A stretch of 64,000 nucleotides of DNA from Prauserella alba (GTDB taxonomy: Bacteria; Actinomycetota; Actinomycetes; Mycobacteriales; Pseudonocardiaceae), in contig NZ_JAMTCH010000005.1 of assembly GCF_024171735.1 (NCBI RefSeq), positions 682,001 through 746,000 on the forward strand, in the 5' to 3' direction. The notes under the pieces were generated by a model. That model made no database searches, was not told where the DNA came from, and saw only the letters and a program-made list of their open reading frames with translations. The position numbers were made by a program, and so were the translations under genes. This document shows, piece after piece, positions 16,495 to 25,747 of the stretch. Position 1 is the stretch's first letter. Every line of letters begins with the position of its first letter.

Positions 16495-18294
16495 TCACTC
16501 GGGTGGCGTTTCCCGCCGTGGCGATTCCGCCCCCACCGCGTCCGTGGCGTGTTTCGACGCCGGTCGCGGAGAGTGGTCGTGGGGTACGGCCTTGCCGGTG
16601 AACGTGATGTGCCCTTCGTCGTGGATGCGTTCCAGCATGTGTGGGTAATGCAGCTCGAACGCCGGCCGTTCGGAGCGGATGCGCGGCAGTTCGTGGAAGT
16701 TGTGCCGCGGCGGCGGGGAGGTGGTCGCCCATTCGAGGGAGTTGCCGTGGCCCCACGGGTCGTCGGCCTCGACGGGCTCACCGAAACGCCAGCTGCGCAG
16801 CAGGTTCCACACGAACGGCAGCATCGACGCGCCGAGGATGAACGCGCCGATGGTCGACACGGTGTTGAGCGTGGTGAAGCCGTCGCTGGGCAGATAGTCG
16901 ACATAGCGACGCGGCATGCCCTCCGACCCGAGCCAGTGCTGCACCAGGAACGTCGTGTGGAAACCGACGAACGTCAGCCAGAAGTGCAGCTTGGCCAGCG
17001 GTTCGTTCATCATCTTGCCGGTGAACTTCGGGAACCAGAAATAGATGCCCGCGAACGTGGCGAACACGATCGTCCCGAACAGCACGTAGTGGAAGTGGGC
17101 GACGACGAAGTAGCTGTCGTGCACGTGGAAGTCGATCGGCGGAGCGGCGAGCAGCACGCCGGTGAGTCCGCCGAGCAAGAACGTCACCATGAAGCCCAGC
17201 GACCACAGCATCGGCGATTCGAACGTGATGCGGCCCTTCCACATCGTGCCGATCCAGTTGAAGAACTTCACGCCGGTCGGTACGGCGATCGCGAACGTGA
17301 GCAGCGAGAAGAACGGCAACAGCACGGCGCCGGTGGCGAACATGTGGTGGGCCCACACCGCGAACGACAGTGCCGTGATGCCGATCGTCGCCAGCACCAT
17401 CAGGCGGTAGCCGAACAGGGGTTTCCTGCTGAACACCGGGATGATCTCGGTGACGATGCCGAAGAACGGCAGCGCCACGATATACACCTCGGGATGGCCG
17501 AAGAACCAGAACAGGTGCTGGTACAGGATCGCGCCGCCGTTCTCGGGGTCGAACACGTGCGCGCCGAGCATCCGGTCGGCGTACAGGCCCAGCAGCGCCG
17601 CGGTCAGGATCGGGAACGCCGCCAGCACCAGGACACTGGTGAACAGGATGTTCCAGGTGAAGATCGGCATCCGCCACATCGTCATGCCGGGCCCGCGCAG
17701 GCAGACGATCGTCGTGATCATGTTGACCGCACCGAGGATCGTGCCGAGGCCTGACACGACCAGGCCCATGATCCACAGGTCGCCGCCGATGCCCACGGAG
17801 AACTGCGCGCGTGACAGCGGCGCGTAGGCCGTCCAGCCGAAGTCCGCGGAGCCCGCCGGGGTGACGAGTGAGCTCAGCACGATCAACCCGCCGAACAGGA
17901 ACAGCCAGTACGAGAACGCGTTCAGCCTCGGGAACGCCACATCGGGGGAGCCGATCTGCAGCGGCAGCACCAGGTTGGCGAACGCGAACACCACCGGGGT
18001 CGCGTACAGCAGCAGCATGATCGTGCCGTGCATCGTGAACAGCTGGTTGTACTGCTCCGGTGACAGGAACTGCTGCCCGGGACGGGCCAGTTCGCCGCGC
18101 ATGAGCAGGGCCATCAGGCCACCGATCATGAAGAACGCCAGCGACGTGGCCATGTACATCATGCCGATGACCTTGTGGTCCGTCGTGCGCGCGAGGCCGA
18201 GCATGCGCAGCCCGCGTTTACGCGGCGGCGGCTCGTCGCGGGAGATCCGCGTCGGCGTCACCTCGGTCGGGGGCGTTACCGAGTGCGTGGTCAC
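16495..18294 (-). CDS. ctaD: Cytochrome c oxidase subunit I
   Basis: A 599-residue catalytic subunit of the aa3-type terminal oxidase in the plasma membrane. It has twelve hydrophobic segments and all metal ligands: the low-spin heme histidine in [11 protein letters not shown], CuB-site [14 protein letters not shown] with the cross-linked His/Tyr pair, the HH pair in [11 protein letters not shown], and the heme a3/a ligands in [17 protein letters not shown]-channel lysine and LPFFGI regions are present. The length agrees with actinobacterial CtaD (about 570-600), which has a longer cytoplasmic tail than proteobacterial forms. Other oxidase subunits are not adjacent, as is usual for actinobacterial ctaD. 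Confidence 0.97.
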   Translation of the reverse strand: MTTHSVTPPTEVTPTRISRDEPPPRKRGLRMLGLARTTDHKVIGMMYMATSLAFFMIGGLMALLMRGELARPGQQFLSPEQYNQLFTMHGTIMLLLYATPVVFAFANLVLPLQIGSPDVAFPRLNAFSYWLFLFGGLIVLSSLVTPAGSADFGWTAYAPLSRAQFSVGIGGDLWIMGLVVSGLGTILGAVNMITTIVCLRGPGMTMWRMPIFTWNILFTSVLVLAAFPILTAALLGLYADRMLGAHVFDPENGGAILYQHLFWFFGHPEVYIVALPFFGIVTEIIPVFSRKPLFGYRLMVLATIGITALSFAVWAHHMFATGAVLLPFFSLLTFAIAVPTGVKFFNWIGTMWKGRITFESPMLWSLGFMVTFLLGGLTGVLLAAPPIDFHVHDSYFVVAHFHYVLFGTIVFATFAGIYFWFPKFTGKMMNEPLAKLHFWLTFVGFHTTFLVQHWLGSEGMPRRYVDYLPSDGFTTLNTVSTIGAFILGASMLPFVWNLLRSWRFGEPVEADDPWGHGNSLEWATTSPPPRHNFHELPRIRSERPAFELHYPHMLERIHDEGHITFTGKAVPHDHSPRPASKHATDAVGAESPRRETPPE

Positions 18295-18453
18295 GGTGGC
18301 ACCTCCACCAGTACCTTCACCTGCGACGGGGGACGGTCCCTTCTCGACCGTAGGTTCGCAGGGCCGTGATCGCAGCGCTTCATCGTCGCCGTGGTCACGG
18401 CTGGACGGGGCGGGGCGGGGCGACAGCGCGCCGGCGGGGAGCGGTGGTCCGGA

Positions 18454-18520
18454 GCAACACGGCTCCCCGCATCCGCAACACGGGCCCCGGAATCCGCAAC
18501 ACGGGCCCCGGAATCGCAGG
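18454..18520. repeat. 21-bp repeat array 2
   Basis: Three units begin at 18454, 18475 and 18496 with the core GCAACACGGGCCCCGGAAT, in the opposite orientation to array 1. They lie between the ctaD start and the GNAT stop, a 241-base gap that must also contain the ctaD promoter. Confidence 0.8.
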
Positions 18521-18535
18521 GCACGCGTGGGGGTG

Positions 18536-19588
18536 TCAGCCGACGGCGGGTCTCCGGTACCACGAGGTCCACAGCGGCCGGTAGCCGTGGGCGTACCAGA
18601 ACGGCGTCGAACGCGGGCTCTCCAGGGCGTGGTGCAGCAGCACGGCCTCGATGTCCTCGGAGTCGAACAGCTGGTGGGCGTGAGCCACGAGGGCCGAGCC
18701 GACGCCGCTGCTGCGCGCTTCCTCGGCCACGTGCAGCGACGCCAGGTAGCCCACCCGGTCCGCTTGTACGTAGCCGGCGATCCAGTTCGCCTCGGGTGGC
18801 AGTTCGACCTCGAGGAACCCCAGCGGCCTGCCGTACAGCTCGGCGATCCACAGCTGAGGTACGGACGTGTCGGCCGCGAGCTGGGCGCGCGCGTCCTCGG
18901 TGAGGCGTTCGAGCGCGTCCGAACGCGCGGTGACGACGCCGAACTGGGAGTCGTAGGCGTGCAGTTCGGCGCGCATCCGCGTCAATGTGGGCAGGTCCTG
19001 TTCGACGGCCGCGCGGATGCGCACACCCGGCACGGCGGGCGGGCCGGCCCCCAGCCGGTTGGCGGGTCGCACCGCGAGTACGCGGGTGGCCGCGAATCCC
19101 CGGCGCAGCAACGCCGTGGCCCCTGTCGTGTCCCTGCTCGGCCGGGTCACCACGGCGGCGCTGTCCCAGCCGTACCCCTCGTCGTAGCTGACGGCCTCCG
19201 CGAGCTGGTCCTCCCACCGGCAGAGCAGTCCGTCGACGGCGGTGGCCGGGTCGCTGCCGGTCACCCGCATGTCCAGCCGGTACTCGACCAACGGCCGCCA
19301 CAGCGACCCCATCGACCCCGGCGGAACCGCCGACCGGGTGGTGAACGCCATGCCGTCGCGAGTCCGCAGGACGGCCGAGGCCGAGGCGGCGGGGTTCGTG
19401 AACGCGGGCAGCAGCGGGTCCGTTGCCGCCATTCGCTCCGCGTAGCCGTCGAGGACGGCCGTGTCGCGATCGGCTCCACCGCCGCGGGGCCCGTCCCCGC
19501 CACGGTTGGTGTTCGTGTCGTGCATGGTGCCCCTGTCGCGCTTGGCATCGTGGCCGGATCCGGTGTCGCGGGCCTGCTGCGCCTGCAT
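18536..19588 (-). CDS. GNAT-family N-acetyltransferase, two-domain
   Basis: A 350-residue protein with a polar N-terminal tail (about 30 residues), a first domain without a clear acetyl-CoA loop, and a C-terminal GNAT domain. The C-terminal domain reads [20 protein letters not shown], then [20 protein letters not shown] (acetyl-CoA loop R-x-x-G-x-G/A form), then [14 protein letters not shown] 19588 is preferred to the GTG two codons upstream because GGGAGG then lies at normal spacing. A tandem GNAT layout with one inactive copy, as in mycothiol-type enzymes, is possible, but the protein is not a clear MshD. Substrate unknown. Confidence 0.75.
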   Translation of the reverse strand: MQAQQARDTGSGHDAKRDRGTMHDTNTNRGGDGPRGGGADRDTAVLDGYAERMAATDPLLPAFTNPAASASAVLRTRDGMAFTTRSAVPPGSMGSLWRPLVEYRLDMRVTGSDPATAVDGLLCRWEDQLAEAVSYDEGYGWDSAAVVTRPSRDTTGATALLRRGFAATRVLAVRPANRLGAGPPAVPGVRIRAAVEQDLPTLTRMRAELHAYDSQFGVVTARSDALERLTEDARAQLAADTSVPQLWIAELYGRPLGFLEVELPPEANWIAGYVQADRVGYLASLHVAEEARSSGVGSALVAHAHQLFDSEDIEAVLLHHALESPRSTPFWYAHGYRPLWTSWYRRPAVG

Positions 19589-19820
19589 GTCCACCTCCCT
19601 GTCACCCGTCGTGTTTCACGGTCGCCGGTTATGGCGTATATCACCGAGTGCACATCATGACATCCAACGGGTGAGCAGCGGCTGCTACTGGCCGCGACCG
19701 ACGCCGATGCGGTATCACTCGCATGCGGTTAACGAAGCCTCACGTTCATGTCGGGCTCACGGCGAGTTGACCTGACGGTGGTCAAATCAGATGCTTTGTC
19801 CGTCGTGCGGGGTACGGTTT

Positions 19821-19860
19821 ATGCCTCGTTAGCGGGCAGTTGCCGCCCGCTTCGGGGCAT
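19821..19860 (+). promoter_or_regulatory. Structured leader hairpin before the c-di-GMP protein gene
   Basis: Nested stems: ATGCC (19821) with GGCAT (ending 19860), enclosing GCGGGC (19832-19837) with GCCCGC (19845-19850). The structure ends 48 bases before the start codon. It matches no riboswitch I can recognise. The rest of the 19589-19908 gap shows no other feature. Confidence 0.45.
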
Positions 19861-19908
19861 CCAGCCGACGAGTGAAACCGTGTGACGGTTACGGAAGGGG
19901 AAGGTGGC

Positions 19909-22683
19909 ATGGGCCAGGCACGCCGCGCGCCCGCGGGCACGAGCGCGCAGGCAGGCGAGTCCGCCGGACCCGCCGCAGGCGAACCCGGCCGCGGGGACCG
20001 TTCCGGCTCCGCCGAACCGTCCCGTTCCGACGAACCGTCGCGGTCCGGTGAGCAGGCCCGTTCCGAATCCCCCGGGACGTCGACTGCGCCTGCGACGCGC
20101 GGGGACGAGTTCCGGTTCCGTCTCTACACCGCGTTCGTTCTGGCCGTCGGCATACTCGGCGCCGTCTCGGTCGCCGAGTGGCAGCCGTTCGAGGGCTCGG
20201 TGCACCTGTGGTGGATCGGCCCGCTGCTGGCGGCGTCGTTCCTGGCCGCCGAACAGCTCGGCGTCAACGTGGACGTGCGCAGCGGCATCTCGTGGACGAT
20301 CTCCTTCACCGAGATACCGCTGGTCATCGGCTTCTTCGTCGCGCCGTTCGAAGTGGTGCTGGCCGCGCACGTCGTGGCCGGTGTCACGACCCTGCTCGCA
20401 CGCCGCGTCACCGGACGTGTGCTGTACAACGCCGGTGCGTTCCTCATCGAGGTCACGAGCGCGTTCGCGATCGCCCACGTCGTGGCGGCCGCGCTCGGCC
20501 AGCCCGACGGCATGCCGTGGCCCGCGGCGCTGGCGGGCACGCTCGCCGCACCGCTGGCGAGCACGATCCTCGCGATGGCCGCGGTGCGCGTCCTGCGGCG
20601 GCGCATGCAGATCGGCACCGTCGTCCGTCTCGCCGCGCGCATCCTCGTCGTCGGCTTCGTCAATGCCTCCGCGGGCCTGACCGGCTACCTGGTCATCGAG
20701 GGCACGCCCGGAGCCTGGCCGATCGTCGTCGCCGTGAGCATCGGCCTCGTCGCGCTGTACTGGGCCTACTCCGACCTGCTGCGGGAGCAGCGCGACATGG
20801 AGGCGTTGTTCGACGTCAGCCTCATGGTCGCCCGCTCCGACCACCAGGTCGCCGCGCAGCCCGCAGGCAAACCCGGCGAACTCGAAACGGGCCTCGATCT
20901 CGACGAATGGCACAGCATCGCCGAGCGCATCAAGGACCAGCTCGCCGCGGGCCGGGTCGTGCTGCGCCTGCGCCTCGAACCCGACGAGCCGATGCACGTC
21001 CTCGTCGTCGGCGGTGACCTGCCGGACGAGCAGCTCCGGCCCGACGATCCGCTGCTGCGGCTGCCAGGCGCCAACGTGCGGCACTTCCGGCTCACCGACG
21101 GCAACGTCGCCGTCAGGGCCGCACTCGGCGCGCGCGGCGCCCAGGAAGCCCTCGTGGTTCCGCTGCGCAGCGGTAACCAGCTCCTCGGCCTCGTCGAGGC
21201 ACACGACCGGCTGTCCCGCTGGCGGGGCTTCGGCAAGTACGACGTGCAGCTCCTCGGCACGATGGCCAGCCACCTCGCCACGGCGCTCGACAACCGGCGG
21301 CTACTCGCCACGCTGCGTCACGACGCGTACCACGATCCGCTCACGGGGCTGCTCAACCGGCCCGGCTTCCGCCAGATCGCCGCCGAGCCGCTGGCCGAGC
21401 GCGCCGACCCCGGCGCCCTCGCGCAGGGCAACGCCCAGCTGCAGGCCGCGGTGCTGCGCCTCGACCTCGACGTCTACTCCACCGTCAGCGACGCACTCGG
21501 TTACGCCTGGGCCGACCGCATGGTCGTCGCCGCGGGCCGCCGCATCCGCGACGTCCTCGGCCCCGAGGTTCCGCTGGCCCGGCTCGAAGGCGCGTCGTTC
21601 GCCGCGCTGCTGCTCGACCGGACCGCGGAGGAGACACACGCCGTCGCCGAACGGCTGCGTGCCGAATCCTCCGATCCCTACCCCGTCGAGAAGCTCAGCG
21701 TCGAAGCCAACGCCATGGTCGGCTACGCCTGCACCAACGTCGCGGGTGACGACGGCAACCCGCCCGACGTCGACGCGCTCCTGCAGCGTGCCGACGTCGC
21801 CGTGCGCGCCACCCGTGGCGGCGAGGAGGTCCGCGGCTACGTGCCGAGCATGGGCCAGATCTTCCTGCGCCGTTTCCAGCTGGTCACCCAGTTCCGGCAG
21901 GCGCTGGAGGACGGCCAGGTCAGCGTCCACTACCAGCCCAAGGTGTCGCTGCCGGACAAGAACGTCGTCGGCGTCGAAGCCCTCGTGCGGTGGGTGCACC
22001 CCGAGTTCGGCCGCGTCAACCCGGACGAGTTCGTCCCCGCGGTCGAAGCCACCGGGCTCGTCGGGGTGCTCACCTCGTTCGTGCTCGACCAGGCCCTCGA
22101 CAGGGTGCGGCGGTGGCTCGACGAGGGCATCGAGATCTCCGTGGCCGTCAACCTGTCCGTGCGCAGCCTCGCCGACGAGGACTTCGCCCACCAGGTGGCC
22201 GACGCTCTCGCCCGGCACGGTGTCCCCGCGCGGCTGCTGACGTTCGAGATCACCGAGTCCGCGGTCATGGCCGACCCGCAGCGCGCGCTGCCGATCCTGG
22301 GCGAACTGCACGACCTGGGCATCGAACTCGCCGTCGACGACTTCGGCACCGGCTACTCGTCGCTGGCGTACCTGCGCAGGCTCCCGGTCGACCAGGTGAA
22401 GATCGACAAGAGCTTCGTGTTCGGCATGAGCAGCGACCTCGGTGACCTCGCCGTCGTCCGCTCCATCGTCGAGCTCGGCCACTCGCTCGGACTGTCCGTC
22501 GTCGCCGAGGGCGTCGAGGACGACTCGTCCCGCGACCAGCTCGAAGCCATGGGCTGCGACGTCGCACAGGGGTATCTGATCTCGCGGCCGCTGGCCGAGG
22601 ACCGTCTCGAGGCGTGGCTGGTGGCCCGTACCGCGCGGTCCTCGGGGCATCGCGACGAGACGGTGCTGACCCTGCTGACCTGA
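19909..22683 (+). CDS. Membrane c-di-GMP protein: GAF - degenerate GGDEF - EAL
   Basis: A 924-residue protein. A disordered N-terminus (to about 65) is followed by 7-8 membrane segments (about 69-290), a GAF-like region (about 330-465), a GGDEF domain (467-640) starting YHDPLTGLLNRPGF, and an EAL domain (657-917). The GGDEF signature reads EGASF near residue 559, so cyclase activity is unlikely. The EAL domain has VEALVRW (about 688), VNLSVRSL, FEITESAV, VDDFGTGYSSL, VKIDKSFV, VVAEGVED and QGYLISRPL, the residues of an active c-di-GMP phosphodiesterase. ATG 19909 is preferred over GTG 19882 because GGAAGG sits just before it. The GGDEF half may act as a GTP sensor (family knowledge). Confidence 0.9.
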   Translation: MGQARRAPAGTSAQAGESAGPAAGEPGRGDRSGSAEPSRSDEPSRSGEQARSESPGTSTAPATRGDEFRFRLYTAFVLAVGILGAVSVAEWQPFEGSVHLWWIGPLLAASFLAAEQLGVNVDVRSGISWTISFTEIPLVIGFFVAPFEVVLAAHVVAGVTTLLARRVTGRVLYNAGAFLIEVTSAFAIAHVVAAALGQPDGMPWPAALAGTLAAPLASTILAMAAVRVLRRRMQIGTVVRLAARILVVGFVNASAGLTGYLVIEGTPGAWPIVVAVSIGLVALYWAYSDLLREQRDMEALFDVSLMVARSDHQVAAQPAGKPGELETGLDLDEWHSIAERIKDQLAAGRVVLRLRLEPDEPMHVLVVGGDLPDEQLRPDDPLLRLPGANVRHFRLTDGNVAVRAALGARGAQEALVVPLRSGNQLLGLVEAHDRLSRWRGFGKYDVQLLGTMASHLATALDNRRLLATLRHDAYHDPLTGLLNRPGFRQIAAEPLAERADPGALAQGNAQLQAAVLRLDLDVYSTVSDALGYAWADRMVVAAGRRIRDVLGPEVPLARLEGASFAALLLDRTAEETHAVAERLRAESSDPYPVEKLSVEANAMVGYACTNVAGDDGNPPDVDALLQRADVAVRATRGGEEVRGYVPSMGQIFLRRFQLVTQFRQALEDGQVSVHYQPKVSLPDKNVVGVEALVRWVHPEFGRVNPDEFVPAVEATGLVGVLTSFVLDQALDRVRRWLDEGIEISVAVNLSVRSLADEDFAHQVADALARHGVPARLLTFEITESAVMADPQRALPILGELHDLGIELAVDDFGTGYSSLAYLRRLPVDQVKIDKSFVFGMSSDLGDLAVVRSIVELGHSLGLSVVAEGVEDDSSRDQLEAMGCDVAQGYLISRPLAEDRLEAWLVARTARSSGHRDETVLTLLT

Positions 22684-22828
22684 CGACCCGAACGAGGGGG
22701 CGTCTCCGGGCTGCTGACCTGACGTTTCGTCGGCGACGACGCGGAACGCCACCCCCGTGTTCGTGCCGCCACGGTCCTCGGGTACTCTATTCGAGGTTCG
22801 TTGAGCACACCTTCAGCTCAGTGACCAT

Positions 22829-22900
22829 GCCCCTTTAGCTCAGTGGCAGAGCGTCTCCATGGTAAGGAGAAGGTCAACGGTTCGAACCCGTTAAGGGGCT
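22829..22900 (+). tRNA. tRNA-Thr (anticodon GGT)
   Basis: 72 bases. GCCCCTT pairs with AAGGGGC, the anticodon loop is ATGGTAA (GGT) on stem TCTCC/GGAGA, and the T-arm contains GGTTCGAAC. The discriminator is U, with no encoded CCA. A TACTCT -10-like box lies at 22783-22788. Confidence 0.95.
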
Positions 22901-22960
22901 CACGATCGGGAGTGGTCTGCCGACGGACTGCGTCGGTCTGAATTGCTCGCTGATCATCGT

Positions 22961-23011
22961 GAGGGCGTAGCCCTCACTCCCCACCCGGGGGCTTCGCCCC
23001 CGGACCTCCGG
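22961..23011. repeat. GC-rich hairpin repeat after tRNA-Thr
   Basis: GAGGGCGTAGCCCTC is followed by GGGGGCTTCGCCCCCGGA. Same arrangement as the element after tRNA-Tyr at 3168. It lies in the 210-base gap between two tRNA genes. Confidence 0.6.
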
Positions 23012-23110
23012 ATCCGGAGTGTGCGGACGGGTTTGTGGTGCGGTTCTCGTGCGGGGCACGCCACAGGAACGTCCGGTTCGGCTGGGTTTGGGCTAGGTTG
23101 GGATTGGCAG

Positions 23111-23184
23111 GGCGGGGTAGCTCAGGTGGTTAGAGCACACGGCTCATAATCGTGGTGTCGCGGGTTCAAGTCCCGCCCCCGCTA
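23111..23184 (+). tRNA. tRNA-Met (anticodon CAT)
   Basis: 74 bases. GGCGGGG pairs with CCCCGCT (last pair G-U), the anticodon loop is CTCATAA, and the T-arm is GCGGG-TTCAAGT-CCCGC. The absence of the initiator-type C1-A72 mismatch and three-GC anticodon stem marks it as elongator Met. It is followed by rpmG, as in mycobacteria. Confidence 0.93.
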
Positions 23185-23238
23185 CTCGGACTACACGGCC
23201 ACGGCGGTGGCCCACTCATCGTTGAAAGAGGAAAGACC

Positions 23239-23406
23239 GTGGCTTCTTCCACCGACGTTCGCCCGAAGATCACCCTCGCGTGCGAGGAGTGCAAGGACCG
23301 CAACTACATCACCAAGAAGAACCGGCGCAACAACCCGGACCGTCTTGAGATGAAGAAGTTCTGCCCCAAGTGCGGCACGCACCGCGCCCACAAGGAGACC
23401 CGCTGA
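23239..23406 (+). CDS. rpmG: 50S ribosomal protein L33
   Basis: A 55-residue L33 of the zinc-binding (C+) type, with CEEC near residue 16 and CPKC near 43 and the typical [18 protein letters not shown] core. GTG 23239 follows GAGGAAAG. The upstream open frame runs through tRNA-Met and is not translated. It is followed by a strong terminator. Position after tRNA-Thr and tRNA-Met and before hadAB is conserved with Mycobacterium rpmG2. Confidence 0.97.
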   Translation: MASSTDVRPKITLACEECKDRNYITKKNRRNNPDRLEMKKFCPKCGTHRAHKETR

Positions 23407-23437
23407 CCCCAGCGGCCCCGGGCCGACAGGCTTCGAA

Positions 23438-23469
23438 CCGCCCTCGCCACACGGCGAGGGCGGTTTTTT
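23438..23469 (+). terminator. Rho-independent terminator of rpmG
   Basis: CCGCCCTCGCC pairs with GGCGAGGGCGG across a 4-base loop and is followed by six T residues. This is a textbook intrinsic terminator. Confidence 0.93.
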
Positions 23470-23652
23470 GTGCCCGCTCGCGTCGGCCGGTTGTCACGGT
23501 CACGCACATCCTCACCGCCCGGCTTGTCACTTCTTGAGCAACCACGACGCCGGTGAGAAAGATCCCCTCGAAAGGACCTACCCGGAGACTAATCGTCAAC
23601 TCAGACTCCTCGGTGACACATCCCAACCCTGCGGGAAAGTGAGTTGTCGGTC

Positions 23653-24747
23653 ATGAACACGTCACGCAAGAGCGTCATCACCGCCGCCGCGGGTGCGTTG
23701 GCCCTGGGGTTGTTCGCCCCGGCCGCGTCCGCATCCGTCCCGGGTATCGAGGGCTACTCGGACGTCGTCGCCGATGAAGCGATCACCACACTGACGAGCG
23801 AACGCGGCATCAGCGAGACAGCCGCCGCGAACCTGCTGCAGACCCAGCAGGAGAGCGTCGAAACGCTCGACGAGCTCAGGTCCGCCATCTCCGGCGATCT
23901 CGTCGGCGAACACCTCGACGCGGCCGGCCAGCCGGTCGTCACCGTCGCCACGCAGGAGGCCGCCGCCACGGCCGAGGCCGCAGGCGTCGCCGCCGAGGTT
24001 GCCGAACACACCACCGAGGAACTCGACGCCGCGCGGGCCGAACTCGAATCGCTGCCCACCGTGGCGCACACCTCGCTCGGCCTCGATCCCACCGCGAACC
24101 AGCTCGTGCTGACCGTCGGTGAGAAGGCGGCCGACGACGCCGCGGGCAAGCTCACCGCGGCCGCGGCGAAACTGGGCGACACCGTGCGCGTCGAACACGT
24201 CGCGGGCGGTATGCAGCAGAGCATCTACAACGGCGAAGCCATCACCGGCGGCGGCAGCCGCTGCTCGGCGGGCTTCAACGTCAACGACGGCGCGCAGAAC
24301 TACATCCTGGACGCAGGCCACTGCACCGGAGCCGTGTCGCAGTGGAACGTGGGCCCGTCGGTCGACGCCAGCTTCCCGGGTAACGACTACGGCCTCATCC
24401 GCAACGACACCGGCAGCGCACCCGGCGCCGTCACCCTGTGGAACGGTTCCACGCAGGCCATCACGTCGGCCGCAGACGCCACCGTTGGCCAGGACATCTG
24501 CAAGAGCGGTTCGACGACGCAGCTGACGTGCGGCACCGTCCAGGCGGTCGACGTCACCGTCAACTACGCCGAAGGTGCCGTCGACGGGCTGATCCAGACC
24601 TCCGCGAGGGTCGACTCCGGCGACTCGGGCGGCTGCCTGTTCTCCGGCAGCACCGGTGTCGGCATCACCTCCGGCATGGGCGGTGGCAGCTCCTACTTCC
24701 AGCCCGTCACCGAGGCCATGTCCGCCTACGGCATGTCCCTGAACTAA
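23653..24747 (+). CDS. Secreted S1 (streptogrisin-like) serine protease
   Basis: A 364-residue prepro-protease. A signal peptide (residues 1-28, ending APAASA) is followed by a propeptide (about 30-190) of the alpha-lytic/streptogrisin type, then the mature chymotrypsin-fold domain beginning near ITGGGSRCSAGF. The catalytic triad is H223 (DAGHCTG), D245 (GNDYGLI) and S325 (SGDSGGCLF). Cysteine pairs at the mature N-terminus/AGHC and around DICKSG...LTCGTV fit the conserved disulfides. ATG 23653 is chosen; a TTG three codons upstream is possible. It interrupts the rpmG-hadA spacing found in Mycobacterium. An extracellular protease degrading proteins for nutrition is the likely role. Confidence 0.93.
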   Translation: MNTSRKSVITAAAGALALGLFAPAASASVPGIEGYSDVVADEAITTLTSERGISETAAANLLQTQQESVETLDELRSAISGDLVGEHLDAAGQPVVTVATQEAAATAEAAGVAAEVAEHTTEELDAARAELESLPTVAHTSLGLDPTANQLVLTVGEKAADDAAGKLTAAAAKLGDTVRVEHVAGGMQQSIYNGEAITGGGSRCSAGFNVNDGAQNYILDAGHCTGAVSQWNVGPSVDASFPGNDYGLIRNDTGSAPGAVTLWNGSTQAITSAADATVGQDICKSGSTTQLTCGTVQAVDVTVNYAEGAVDGLIQTSARVDSGDSGGCLFSGSTGVGITSGMGGGSSYFQPVTEAMSAYGMSLN

Positions 24748-24770
24748 GCGATACTTCGTCAACTCTTCAC

Positions 24771-24823
24771 GCCCCCAAGGGCACCTTAGTGGCGCTCAAT
24801 GCAACCAAGGTGCCCTTGGGGGC
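24771..24823. repeat. Long palindromic element (GCCCCCAAGGGCACCTT family), copy 1
   Basis: GCCCCCAAGGGCACCTT (24771-24787) and AAGGTGCCCTTGGGGGC (24807-24823) are perfectly complementary around a 19-base loop containing GCGCTCAATGCAACC. A near-identical element is at 34515. It lies 24 bases after the protease stop, so it may act as its terminator. Confidence 0.85.
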
Positions 24824-24897
24824 GCTTCTGAACCCGGGTGCGGCCGGCCGGTTCAGTCCAGTGGGTGAAGAATTCACCGACCGGTAGAGTCTGCGCC

Positions 24898-25347
24898 GTG
24901 CCTTTGGATCCGTCATTCATCGGGCGTACGTATCCGCCCGAAACCACCTACGAGGTTGGGCGAGCCAAGATCGCCGAGTTCGCGCGCGCCATCGGTGACG
25001 ACAACCCGCTGTACCGCGACGTCGACGCCGCCAAGGCCGCCGGACACGACGACGTCATCGCGCCGCCCACGTTCCTGACGGTCATCAACATCCGGGCCAT
25101 CAACGAGGTTGTCGAGGATCCGGAACTCGGCCTCGACTACGACCGCATGGTGCACGGGGACCAGCGGTTCGTGCACCACCGCCCCGTGCGCGCCGGTGAC
25201 CGGCTGCAGATCACCACGCACATCGACGACATCTTCGTCCGCGCGGGCAACGACTTCCTGTCGGTCCGCGCCGAGATCGCCACCGACGACGGCGAACTCG
25301 TGTGCACCACCCACGCCCAGCTCGTCGTCAGGGGGGAGCGGTCGTGA
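24898..25347 (+). CDS. hadA: (3R)-hydroxyacyl-ACP dehydratase subunit A
   Basis: A 149-residue MaoC-N-type hot-dog protein: DPSFIGRTYPPETTYEVGR, then FARAIGDDNPLYRDVDAAKA and VIAPPTFLTVI, ending with VVRGERS. It has DNP but lacks the catalytic His that follows in the hydratase motif, as expected for the substrate-binding HadA subunit. GTG 24898. Its stop overlaps the GTG of hadB. In mycobacteria HadAB dehydrates intermediates of the FAS-II mycolate pathway; in an actinomycete lacking mycolates it may serve another FAS-II role (inference). Confidence 0.9.
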   Translation: MPLDPSFIGRTYPPETTYEVGRAKIAEFARAIGDDNPLYRDVDAAKAAGHDDVIAPPTFLTVINIRAINEVVEDPELGLDYDRMVHGDQRFVHHRPVRAGDRLQITTHIDDIFVRAGNDFLSVRAEIATDDGELVCTTHAQLVVRGERS

Positions 25348-25742
25348 ACGTCGGAGACGAACTGCCCGGGTTGACGGTGCAGGTCACCCGCGATCAGCTG
25401 GTGCGCTACGCCGGTGCGTCGCTGGACTTCAACCCGATCCACTGGAACGAACGGTTCGCCACCGAGGTCGGGCTGCCGAACGTCATCGCCCACGGCATGC
25501 TCACCATGGCGCTCGGCGGGCGCGTCGTCACCGACTGGCTCGGCGATCCCGGCCGCATGGTCGAGTACGGCGTGCGGTTCACCCGGCCGGTCGTCGTACC
25601 GGACGACGACGCGGGCGCCACGGTCGAGTTCACGGCGAAGGTGGCCGAGGTTCGCGACGACGGCACCGCCCGTGTCGACATCACGGCCAAGTTCGACGGC
25701 AAGACCGTGCTCGGCAAGGCCCAGGCGGTCGTGCGGGTGTGA
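25344..25742 (+). CDS. hadB: (3R)-hydroxyacyl-ACP dehydratase subunit B
   Basis: A 132-residue catalytic hot-dog subunit. Hydratase motif 2 is intact: YAGASLDFNPIHWNERFA with D28 and H33 as the catalytic pair, followed by HGMLTMALGGRVVTDWLG. It starts at GTG in a GTGA overlap with hadA, so the two subunits are made together and should form the heterodimer known from M. tuberculosis. There is no hadC after it; a convergent membrane protein gene follows within 6 bases. Confidence 0.92.
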   Translation: MNVGDELPGLTVQVTRDQLVRYAGASLDFNPIHWNERFATEVGLPNVIAHGMLTMALGGRVVTDWLGDPGRMVEYGVRFTRPVVVPDDDAGATVEFTAKVAEVRDDGTARVDITAKFDGKTVLGKAQAVVRV

Positions 25743-25747
25743 ACGCG

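Noticed and set aside
18391-18903. A plus-strand coding gene over the 21-bp array and GNAT gene
   Set aside because: The Arg/Ser/Pro-rich translation is a shadow of the minus-strand GNAT gene, and its N-terminal repeats are the DNA array.
24438-24887. Small proteins containing GTLVALNATKVPLG, also seen near 34500
   Set aside because: This peptide is the chance translation of the long palindromic element. It appears in several frames and on both strands at both copies.
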